A stretch of 64,000 nt of DNA from Lachnospiraceae bacterium C1.1 (GTDB lineage: Bacteria; Bacillota; Clostridia; Lachnospirales; Lachnospiraceae). Positions 9,026 to 15,820 of the stretch are shown here, piece after piece. Within the stretch, counting starts at the first letter, position 1, and the number at the start of each line of letters is the position of its first letter. A model generated the notes under the pieces. That model searched no databases, had not been told where the DNA came from, and was given only the letters and a program-made list of their open reading frames with translations. The stretch spans positions 1 to 64,000 of the forward strand of contig JAUISW010000001.1 of the NCBI GenBank assembly GCA_030434875.1, given 5' to 3'. The translations under genes and the position numbers were made by a program.

Positions 9026-9484
9026 ATGGAACAGGAGAATAAGATGAATAAAAAAATAAGGTTAATCTTTGGGCTGATCGGTCTTTTGCTTTTTATGGCA
9101 GGTCTGGCAATCATTCCTGCCTGTATGCAGATTCCACGTTATTCAGCTACTATTACTGAGATAACTTCTACGGGAACATATCATTCAAGCGGGAAAAGAA
9201 GATATAAGGAAAGCGTGAATGTTGAATACACGGATGAAAACGGAGAAGCAAAGACGCTAAACGCTCTGACGATCAAGCGAAGAAGAGAGACTGACCTTCC
9301 GGCTGTCGGGGATAGTATCAGCATTTTCAGGCTGGGTATGCTTAGCGGTGAATTCAGCATGACAACACCGGTTGCATGTAGTATAGTATTTGTTTTTATG
9401 GGAATAATTTTTATCATAGTGGCAGTAAAGGTAAAAAATCTTAAAGCAAAAAAACACGTGCCGGAAGATTCACTGGCCGGCTAA
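9026..9484 (+). CDS. DUF3592-like membrane protein
   Basis: The 152-residue protein has two transmembrane segments (about residues 13-33 and 112-132). They bracket a beta-rich outer domain containing NVEYTDENGEAKTL and LPAVGDSISIF. This layout is typical of the DUF3592 family, whose role is unknown. AAAGGAGG lies 6-7 bases before the ATG. The gene converges on the regulator gene and overlaps its end by 15 bases, which could allow antisense interference. Related proteins occur at 60612 and 61677. Confidence 0.75.
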   Translation: MEQENKMNKKIRLIFGLIGLLLFMAGLAIIPACMQIPRYSATITEITSTGTYHSSGKRRYKESVNVEYTDENGEAKTLNALTIKRRRETDLPAVGDSISIFRLGMLSGEFSMTTPVACSIVFVFMGIIFIIVAVKVKNLKAKKHVPEDSLAG

Positions 9485-10942
9485 ATATGAACAGAACGCC
9501 TGACACATCAGAGGATGTGTAAAGATAATGTCGGCCTCCGGTATTAAATTGTGGGATATACGTACATATTCATGTTGTGCGCGAATCTTAATATTTTTGA
9601 AAGGGATGGAAGGGAACTCTTTGCAAACTCCGGATGAAGACACAAGATCAGATTTATTATCCAGGCCGGATTGCGCAAAGTACACGAGAGGTCTTGTGTT
9701 TTCCATAAATTTAAGGTATGAATTTTCAAAATGCTTAACTGTATCCGGGTTTGTGTGATAATTATAAAACCCGTTTTCTTCTGTGCCGATAACGTGAACA
9801 CTGTCGATACAGCAATGTGTAGGATTGACAAAAAGTGTATGTGAAAATCGTTCGCCGGCTGCTTTCAGACAGTAATAGGATTCGATCATTCCGGACATAT
9901 AAAGAGGAAGCCAGCTCAATATTGCAGTTGACATTTCAGATAGATCCCGGTCTATATTGTGGATTATCTTTATCATGATGCCTTTTTTTACCAGCATGCT
10001 CATAAGTGAAGCCCATTTATTGCGGAATCCGGTATCTGCCACCAACCAGTCCATTTTCTGGTCAGAGTAAAGAAAAAGTGTATCCCCTTTTTTGTTTTCC
10101 ATAACTGCGCTGCCCAAAAAACGAAGGACAGCTTCTCTTAAACCTTCGTAACCGAAATATTCAGAAGTTTTATTTTTTAGAATTTCCTCACTCACCGATT
10201 CTTCAAATGACGGCAGGATTATCCCTGTTTCGGCTGAAAAAGAGTCGAAAGCCCCGAGAAACTTCCCGATGACTGCAGTTTCAGTATCAGAAACGGACTC
10301 GTAATCACACAGCCAGCCGTAAAAATGTCTTTCATCCAATAAGTCCGGAGACAAATGCATCAGACTGGCAAGCTCATTAAGTTTGCCGGATTTTGTGATA
10401 ATATCCCAAAGCATAGCTGCAAGTTTTTGGGAAAGTTCGGGATTTGAACGGGGAGTTACGCTGCCATTTCTGTAACGGCTTATGAGTGAAGCGTCAACAT
10501 GTAACATGCGGCTCAAGGTCACGTTCATAAGACAGGTAATGTTCATGATGAGGTCTAATTTATAGGCAAAATTGCTGTAGCCTTTTCTGACAGTTTGAGA
10601 ATTTGAGGATGCACAGCCACGCTCCTGAGCATGTCTTGCAGAATGAAGCTCCGGACACTCTTCAGGAAAAAGGTAGTCCTTTAATGCGATTTTTATGGAG
10701 TTTTTATCAGAATCAGGCTCAAGTTTTAAAAGTGAGCATAGACCGCTGTTCAGGTTATGTTCATTAGAGAAAATAACAATACCATCAACAAGTTTCCTTG
10801 CGGCGGAGCTGTCACGAGGAATCTTTCTGGCACCGGTTCTAAGACGGCTTACATTACTTCTGTCAAAGCCGGCTGCTTCTGCTATATCAACACTGCTAAG
10901 CTTAAGCGCAACCATAAGGTTATCAAATTTATCATTAAGCAT
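9470..10942 (-). CDS. Two-HTH transcriptional regulator with C-terminal sensor-like domain
   Basis: The 490-residue protein starts with an XRE-like helix-turn-helix (SSVDIAEAAGFDRSNVSRLR). A second, similar motif lies around residues 135-160 (SRMLHVDASLISRYRNG). The C-terminal half (about 280-490) has no motif I can name. Its KGDTLFLYSDQKMDWLV and KKGIMIKIIHNIDRD segments resemble the PLD-like fold found in some TrmB-type regulators, a weak resemblance only. The start is the ATG at 10942. It is probably a DNA-binding protein; its targets are unknown. It is tail-to-tail with the DUF3592-like gene. Confidence 0.65.
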   Translation of the reverse strand: MLNDKFDNLMVALKLSSVDIAEAAGFDRSNVSRLRTGARKIPRDSSAARKLVDGIVIFSNEHNLNSGLCSLLKLEPDSDKNSIKIALKDYLFPEECPELHSARHAQERGCASSNSQTVRKGYSNFAYKLDLIMNITCLMNVTLSRMLHVDASLISRYRNGSVTPRSNPELSQKLAAMLWDIITKSGKLNELASLMHLSPDLLDERHFYGWLCDYESVSDTETAVIGKFLGAFDSFSAETGIILPSFEESVSEEILKNKTSEYFGYEGLREAVLRFLGSAVMENKKGDTLFLYSDQKMDWLVADTGFRNKWASLMSMLVKKGIMIKIIHNIDRDLSEMSTAILSWLPLYMSGMIESYYCLKAAGERFSHTLFVNPTHCCIDSVHVIGTEENGFYNYHTNPDTVKHFENSYLKFMENTRPLVYFAQSGLDNKSDLVSSSGVCKEFPSIPFKNIKIRAQHEYVRISHNLIPEADIIFTHPLMCQAFCSYLAGQ

Positions 10943-11039
10943 AGAATATCCCCCTCATATACATTACGTTATAGCTGTATTCTAGCATGTATACACGGGA
11001 CTGACAAATCTGTAATATTGACAGTTATTATTCAGTCAG

Positions 11040-11291
11040 CAATGTGTTACTGTTCACACGCTTTCAGCGTGCTCCAGTAACGGGTTTTGCCATTTAAGAT
11101 TGCCTATGGCAATGGGCAAAACCCAGTGTTCAGTCAGAGTTATTGTGGCATAACTGCGCAGCGGAGTGCGCAGTTTGCCTGTGAACAGTAACAGCAATGT
11201 CATTAAGTTAAGCCTGATGAAATATTTTTTCCACATAAAGCGTTTTTTAATGTGGTCAAAAATTTATTTAAAGTTTAATTTAATGACATTG
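11040..11291. mobile_element. 97-bp IS-derived mini-element, interrupted by another element
   Basis: The ends CAATGTCATTAAGTTAAG (11195-11212, counting the duplicated part) and TTAATTTAATGACATTG (11275-11291) match the termini of the IS at 5358-7091 with one or two changes. Without the inserted 147-bp element the unit is 97 bp with no coding capacity, an internally deleted derivative. The flanks ATTCAGTCAG (11030-11039) and ATTCAGTCTG (11292-11301) are a 10-bp target duplication with one change. It entered the host element at the position homologous to the one used by the full IS at 5358. Confidence 0.78.
11046..11192. mobile_element. Palindromic mini-element (MITE family A), complete 147-bp copy
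   Basis: The terminal repeats GTTACTGTTCACA/TGTGAACAGTAAC are perfect. The target duplication AGCAATGT is at 11038-11045 and 11193-11200. It is nearly identical to the copies at 1-126 and 22399-22545, so the family was recently active. It is inserted into the left end of the 97-bp IS-derived element. Confidence 0.9.
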
Positions 11292-11632
11292 ATTCAGTCT
11301 GCTTTCAGTGTGCTCCAGTAAAGTGTTTTGCCATTTGAGATTGCCCCCTCTGTGTGGCATATACTAAGCTCAGCTTTGCTTCGCTAAGTATTATGCGCAT
11401 ATGGCAATGGGCAAAACTAATATTAATCCAAGGTTATTGAGGCATAACTGTGCACTGTAGCATCAGTTCTTAACTAAATATAAAAATAGTTGTAACCAAG
11501 GAGAACTTAAGTATGATCTTAGTACTTGAATGTATTGTTATTTGTTTTATTCTTATGTGAAAAAGAATGAATTCAGCTGTTATAATCATACATGGAATGC
11601 ATTTTTTAAATTATTTCGAGGAGGAAAGTGTT

Positions 11633-12130
11633 ATGAAAAGAAAATTAATATTAGCAATAGCTTGCTGTATGGTACTTGGTCTTGGAGGCTGCAGTTCTGA
11701 GAACAGCACAGAAAGCGAGGCTCAGAGCGGACTTCAGGTTGAGGAAATCCCTGCTGCTGAAATAATTGAGACAGCAGAATCAACAGAAAAGGCTGAGACA
11801 GCACAGGATATAGACAAGACTGAAAACACAGAGAAATCAGGCCTCATCACAGAGGATCAGGCGTGTGAAGCAATTAAGAAATACTGTATTGAAGGCTCTC
11901 CTGATCTTGCTGATATGGTTGATTCGGACGACTACACCATTTACTGGGAAGCATCTACAACCGAGGATGGCGAAATCTGCGTTCTTTACAGAGCATATAC
12001 CGGTGCTCTTATCCGTTACTATGTAAATCCTGAAACCGGTGAGACCTATGTGACAGAGCAGGTTCCGGGCATTATCGATGACGAACAGAAAACGGATGAA
12101 ACTCTTAATGTAAAAGACTATATCGAATAA
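11633..12130 (+). CDS. Small lipoprotein of unknown function
   Basis: The 165-residue product has a lipoprotein signal ending in the lipobox LGGC. A Glu/Thr-rich linker (about residues 25-80) follows. A small C-terminal domain contains YTIYWEASTTEDGE, AYTGALIRYYVNPETGE and TYVTEQ, a beta-hairpin pattern reminiscent of PepSY-like or secreted inhibitor folds; I cannot assign it. The start is ATG 11633 with GAGGAGG 7 bases upstream. The in-frame ATG at 11567 lacks a ribosome site and would bury the signal peptide. The gene stands alone; a transposon-like element begins two bases after its stop. Confidence 0.75.
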   Translation: MKRKLILAIACCMVLGLGGCSSENSTESEAQSGLQVEEIPAAEIIETAESTEKAETAQDIDKTENTEKSGLITEDQACEAIKKYCIEGSPDLADMVDSDDYTIYWEASTTEDGEICVLYRAYTGALIRYYVNPETGETYVTEQVPGIIDDEQKTDETLNVKDYIE

Positions 12131-12160
12131 CGGTTACTGTTCAGACCCTAACTTGAGATA

Positions 12161-12207
12161 AAAATACCGGTGATCTAGACTTTTATCAGTCGGACCACCG
12201 GTATTTT
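12161..12207. terminator. Bidirectional hairpin terminator
   Basis: AAAATACCGGTG (12161-12172) pairs perfectly with CACCGGTATTTT (12196-12207). The A/T flanks let it work in both directions, ending the lipoprotein transcript and the minus-strand ORFs of the element. Confidence 0.75.
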
Positions 12208-12210
12208 CTA

Positions 12211-12414
12211 TCAAATATCAATAGTCTGTGCGTGAGCCCTGGACAGGTCAACCTTAAGTTTGTGGATACGAGACTCCTCGGTACGAAGGAGGCTTTTATA
12301 TTCAGCCTCCATCTGTAGATATTTATTGCCACTTCTGAAAGCCTCAAGCTGAGCCTGAAGACTTTTTACGCGGTACTGTAAAGTTATAATAAATTCATAC
12401 TGAGAGTCGTACAT
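12211..12414 (-). CDS. Small coiled-coil protein of the 754-bp element
   Basis: This 67-residue, charged, helical ORF (LQYRVKSLQAQLEAF) starts 5 bases after the stop of the upstream ORF. It looks like the coiled-coil accessory piece often found in insertion sequences. No enzymatic motif is visible. Confidence 0.4.
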   Translation of the reverse strand: MYDSQYEFIITLQYRVKSLQAQLEAFRSGNKYLQMEAEYKSLLRTEESRIHKLKVDLSRAHAQTIDI

Positions 12415-12419
12415 AATGA

Positions 12420-12719
12420 TTATTGGCCTGCCTTTAGCTGCTTGATTTCTTCCTTGAGAGATTTGATGAGTATTTCCTGTGCTTCATACTTTTTCTGAAG
12501 CTTTTCATATAGCTTTTTGTAATCAGGTTCTTTTTCCTGTGTGGCTTCAGTTTTTCTGTGTCTCCCATCTGTCGGAATCATCTCACCCGTCTCAGGGTCT
12601 ATCTTTCCGATAAGAGTACGCCTGGCCCGGCTCTGCTGTTTTTCTTTGTTCCAGTATGCCTTGGACTCGTAGACATAGGTTATTCCTGTTCGTTTATCAA
12701 GTTGTTTTATTATTCCCAT
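12420..12719 (-). CDS. Transposase N-terminal-type protein
   Basis: The roughly 99-residue product begins MGIIKQLDKRTGITYVYES and continues with a basic stretch and DPETGEMIPT. I associate this pattern with the N-terminal domain of DDE transposases in Firmicute insertion sequences (from memory, not checked). The remaining part is a Lys/Glu coiled coil. The start is ATG 12719, with AAAGGAG about 7 bases upstream; the ATG at 12737 has no site. No catalytic domain follows, so it is either an accessory protein or a truncated transposase. Confidence 0.45.
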   Translation of the reverse strand: MGIIKQLDKRTGITYVYESKAYWNKEKQQSRARRTLIGKIDPETGEMIPTDGRHRKTEATQEKEPDYKKLYEKLQKKYEAQEILIKSLKEEIKQLKAGQ

Positions 12720-13055
12720 GGGGGTGCTCCTTTCCACAACATCGTTACGTTTATATTATATATCATAACGATGCAAAATGCAATAGAAAAGCCCAAAAAA
12801 GTTAGAATTTTCTGGGTTTTCTCAAATTTTCATATGTATTTTTATCGTTAGGTTAGAATGTCAAGTTGGGGGCTGAACAGTAACCATATAAATGGTTAAT
12901 ATGGAAAAATTCACAGATATTTCTGCATTTTTAGTAACTTACAGCCTATTTTGTGATATTGTATAAAATAGACGTTTGCGAATAAGAGCAATTGTGCAGA
13001 AATAACAATTTCCATATTGTGATTTAAAATATTCAGACTCAGGAGGAACATTATA

Positions 13056-13550
13056 ATGGCAAAAGAAGCAGCATCAAAATTCGTACAGGCTATACTTAAC
13101 GATGAAGAACTCAGACAACGCACAGAAAAAATGAAGCCCGAGGATGCTGTGCCGCTCGGTAAGGAAATGGGCTACGACTTCACACTTGAAGAGTTCACAG
13201 ACGTTATGAACGAGGATCGGGAGCTTTACCGGGAGCTTTCCCCGGACGAGCTTGAAGCGGTAGCGGGGGGAGACTCAAAGACGAGATACAGTATGGGGTG
13301 GTATGCTTCGGGACTGGGTTACAATAAGAAGTATCAGAACTCTGACGCATCTCATAAAAACAAAGCAAACTTTTGTAATGGTGATCCTAACGGTCCAAGA
13401 CATCAATTTGTTTTATCTATTGAGGACAGAGCACAATTTTTCGGTGCTTGGACAAATACTTATGCAGTATATAAGTGTTCACTTTGCAACTATAAGACGG
13501 AAATCCATATAAAGTTCGGAGAGGGAGGAGAAATAATAAGAGTCGATTGA
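13056..13550 (+). CDS. Nif11-type leader peptide precursor (orphan RiPP-like)
   Basis: The product has 164 residues. Residues 1-72 fit a Nif11-like leader: FVQAILNDEELRQRTEKM, then DAVPLGKEMGYDFTLEEF and a double-glycine end ELEAVAGG. In known systems such leaders guide modifying enzymes and are cut by a PCAT-type ABC transporter/peptidase. The 92-residue remainder has three cysteines (NFCNGD, CSLCNYK) and many Gly/Tyr/Asn. It is unusually long for a modified core and could be a small folded protein exported through the leader. AGGAGG lies 10 bases upstream. No modifying enzyme or transporter is adjacent; the nearest radical SAM gene is 7 kb away. Confidence 0.75.
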   Translation: MAKEAASKFVQAILNDEELRQRTEKMKPEDAVPLGKEMGYDFTLEEFTDVMNEDRELYRELSPDELEAVAGGDSKTRYSMGWYASGLGYNKKYQNSDASHKNKANFCNGDPNGPRHQFVLSIEDRAQFFGAWTNTYAVYKCSLCNYKTEIHIKFGEGGEIIRVD

Positions 13551-13602
13551 TTTGCAGCTTTTGTGTAATTATACTCCTGAGTTTGACAGTTCAATAGCAA
13601 AG

Positions 13603-13646
13603 AAAGTCTCGGAATCCCATATTTTACAAGGGGTTTCGAGACTTTT
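13603..13646 (+). terminator. Intrinsic terminator after the Nif11 precursor
   Basis: AAAGTCTCGGAATCCC pairs with GGGGTTTCGAGACTTT (one or two mismatches), ending in TTTT. It is placed between convergent genes. Confidence 0.75.
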
Positions 13647-13660
13647 ATCTTCGTTTTGAA

Positions 13661-15286
13661 TTATGGTATTTTTTTCCTGTTCTTACTTTCTTTTTGAATA
13701 GTTTTCATTTGGCTTTTGGTGATGAATTCATAGTCAGTTCTGAAACCACATGCATCGTGAAGATCATCTGTTAACTTGGTTCTTTTATAAGTTGGAATGA
13801 ATCCCTGCTCTTTAAGATTTACAAAATTCATTTTTCTTAGTGTAGTTAGTATTTCGTCACATGTATAATCGGAACCTACGGCTTTTTCTAAATATCTATA
13901 AACTATCAGGGATAAAAAGCAGGATAGAAAATGTGCTTTTATTCTTGTTTCCAATTTCAGATATACAGGTCTGGCTTCAAAATCTGTTTTCATTATCCTG
14001 AAGCATTCTTCGATTTCCCAGCGCCCTTCACTGACCTTTAAGATATCCTCAACAGGATCATCCAATAAATCTGTGGATACTGCATATAATCCATCATAAA
14101 GTGCTTCCTGCTCAATCTTATCCGTATCTAAATAATTCTTTACTGTAGCTTTTTCACCATCTTCTGTAACAGCTATTTTTCCAATGAAACGTCTTGGATC
14201 ATTAGGGTTTCTTCTTCCTCTTTTTGCGGCTCCTGAATCAATAAGTTTCTGAGCACGTTCTACCTGGGCATCACGGATAGCTTTCTGATATCTGGCAAAT
14301 TTAGGAGAGTATGTAATGATCAGTCTCTGGTGTATTTGCTTAGGAGTGTAGGGCTCTTCTTTATAATACAGACCGGAGTCATCATCAGACAGCTTTGTTA
14401 TATCTACCGGCTTATCATCGGATACTCTTTTGAAACCATTTTTATCGAGTGCCCATTCTTTGTCCTTGTTCTTCAGTTTTTTTATTGACTGGGTAACGAT
14501 AAATGCTCTTTCGCCCATATGATTATAGTTTCTGATTTTTTCAGAACCAAGACCGGCATCACTACAATATATAAATTTCTGGCATCCGAACTCTGAAAGT
14601 ACTTTTTCTTCGAGTGGCTTTAGTGAAGTCTGCTCATTAGCATTGCCCGGAAAAAGTGAAAAAGCTAGCGGAATGCTGTCGCCATCCATAAACATGCCCA
14701 TTTGAATGATTGGATTTGGACGGTGTTCTTTGCTTTTGCCGTATTTTTTATCTCCGTCTTCCTCTTCAATTTCAAAGTAGTAATTAGTGCAGTCGTAGAA
14801 AAGAATCTTATCGTTTTTCTTTCTAATCAGATGGCTGTTCTTATAGACTTCAGACTGTATAAAATCGCATTCGTTTCCGAGAACATCCAGTGAACGATAA
14901 ATATCATGAAGTTTATAAGATGGCTTTTCAAGAAATTCAGATGCCACCTTATACGATGATTTTTTACTGCATGGTTCAAGTACTCTGGCAAAAATAATAT
15001 CGGAGAGAATAGAGTTTATATCGTATTGGAATTTATATTTATCCCTGAGTTTTCTACATGTTTTATCCAGGCAGAGGGAATAGTAGATATGCTGAAGAAA
15101 AAGATAGCCTCCCCGATAAAATACCTGCTGATCATAATCAATTTGCCTGTCGGCGTGGAAAGTAATCTGAACGGATTTCATCTGGTTATCTTCTTTATAT
15201 TTTTTCGTTTCTATCTTAGCTTCTTCTTTTGCCCATGCCATAACATCATCTCTTGTTGGACCATGTTCTTTTATGAGTTCATTCAA
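13661..15286 (-). CDS. IS1634-type DDE transposase, 5' end damaged
   Basis: The 541-residue frame carries the fold of large IS4-superfamily transposases. Catalytic segments are ILFYDCTNYYFE, IYCSDAGLGS and a late VSEGRWEIEECFRIMK with the glutamate. The frame is open from a TTG at 15286, but homologous-looking sequence continues upstream in frame (ESFYIAKSYINDKGVSTSV...KLGTL) to a stop near 15405 without an ATG, GTG or TTG. The normal start is therefore missing, and the gene is probably inactive or starts at an unusual codon. No clear inverted repeats were found around it. Confidence 0.8.
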   Translation of the reverse strand: MNELIKEHGPTRDDVMAWAKEEAKIETKKYKEDNQMKSVQITFHADRQIDYDQQVFYRGGYLFLQHIYYSLCLDKTCRKLRDKYKFQYDINSILSDIIFARVLEPCSKKSSYKVASEFLEKPSYKLHDIYRSLDVLGNECDFIQSEVYKNSHLIRKKNDKILFYDCTNYYFEIEEEDGDKKYGKSKEHRPNPIIQMGMFMDGDSIPLAFSLFPGNANEQTSLKPLEEKVLSEFGCQKFIYCSDAGLGSEKIRNYNHMGERAFIVTQSIKKLKNKDKEWALDKNGFKRVSDDKPVDITKLSDDDSGLYYKEEPYTPKQIHQRLIITYSPKFARYQKAIRDAQVERAQKLIDSGAAKRGRRNPNDPRRFIGKIAVTEDGEKATVKNYLDTDKIEQEALYDGLYAVSTDLLDDPVEDILKVSEGRWEIEECFRIMKTDFEARPVYLKLETRIKAHFLSCFLSLIVYRYLEKAVGSDYTCDEILTTLRKMNFVNLKEQGFIPTYKRTKLTDDLHDACGFRTDYEFITKSQMKTIQKESKNRKKIP

Positions 15287-15547
15287 GGTACCTAGTTTTC
15301 TGATATTTACAGAAGTACTAACGCCTTTGTCATTAATATAGCTCTTTGCTATGTAAAATGATTCAGAGTTGTTCCGGAGTTTTTTTGTATTTTATTGGAT
15401 TGATTCTATGATGCATCCTTTTCTGCGGAAGCATAACCCGAATGAGCTTTTATGATTAAAGCTTTGTGTGAATGAATTTCAGAAAGAACAAGATTTTTGT
15501 TTAAAAAAATTTATGCAAAACCGATAAATATAATGTATAAAAAATGC

Positions 15548-15576
15548 TTGACAGGGGGGATTATAAATGACAGAAT
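15548..15576 (+). promoter_or_regulatory. Possible promoter feeding the heptamer array
   Basis: TTGACA (15548-15553) is a perfect -35. Seventeen bases on lies CAGAAT (15571-15576), a weak -10. Transcription would start in the first repeat units. A second possible -10, TATAAT at 15765-15770, lies nearer the gene but has no good -35. Confidence 0.35.
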
Positions 15577-15579
15577 TTT

Positions 15580-15649
15580 GCGAACTGCGAACTGCGAACT
15601 GCGAACTGCGAACTGCGAACTGCGAACTGCGAACTGCGAACTGCGAACT
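15580..15649. repeat. Ten perfect tandem copies of the heptamer GCGAACT
   Basis: Ten uninterrupted units fill 70 bp. The 7-nt unit is not a multiple of three, so copy-number change shifts any frame crossing it. It lies 171 bp upstream of a large surface-protein gene. Perfect identity implies recent expansion by slippage. Confidence 0.95.
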
Positions 15650-15698
15650 GTAGGATATTTTTCGCTTTTTTTGAATACTGTAAAAATGATGGAATAGG

Positions 15699-15749
15699 CA
15701 AACCGCCAGACAATGAGGATATTTTATGTCCTCTTTGTCTGGCGGTTTG
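15699..15749 (+). promoter_or_regulatory. Long leader hairpin before the surface-protein gene
   Basis: CAAACCGCCAGACAA...TTGTCTGGCGGTTTG forms a 20-bp stem with one mismatch. No T-run follows on the plus strand. It lies between the heptamer array and the gene and could act as attenuator or mRNA stabiliser. Confidence 0.5.
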
Positions 15750-15820
15750 ACGTTGGAGAAAATGTATAATGCGGAATGAAAAGTTTGCCTTAAGAGTTAA
15801 CAAGAGCAAAGGAGATTGGA

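Larger units (their letters stand above)
11024..11459. mobile_element. Diverged mini-element, host of two nested insertions
   Basis: GTTATTATTCAGTC (11024-11037) matches a decayed left end. It continues after the nested insertions at 11303 with CTTTCAGTGTGCTCCAG and on to GGTTATTGAGGCATAACTG (about 11440-11455), all alignable to family A. It has the extra inner block (about 11336-11400) also seen inverted in the 250-bp element at 7224-7283. The right terminal repeat is lost or too diverged, so the right boundary is approximate. Confidence 0.65.
12132..12885 (-). mobile_element. 754-bp transposon-like element with two small ORFs
   Basis: About 26 bp at each end are inverted repeats with a few mismatches: GGTTACTGTTCAG at 12132 and CTGAACAGTAACC ending at 12885. 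The termini resemble those of the family A mini-elements, so the same transposase type may move both. No matching target duplication is visible. Two small minus-strand genes fill it, with no catalytic transposase domain. It is probably a deletion derivative of a larger insertion sequence. Confidence 0.6.

Noticed and set aside
12124..12893. Target-site duplication around the 754-bp element
   Set aside because: The flanking 8-mers (CGAATAAC or GAATAACG versus ATATAAAT or CATATAAA) do not match, so recent simple transposition is not supported.
15580..15649. CRISPR array
   Set aside because: The units are contiguous 7-mers without spacers, and no cas gene is in the window.
15497..15697. 66-codon ORF with repeated LRTANCE heptapeptides
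   Set aside because: It is only the translation of the GCGAACT DNA array; no ribosome site, and a 7-nt unit reads the same peptide in every frame. Treated as a DNA repeat.
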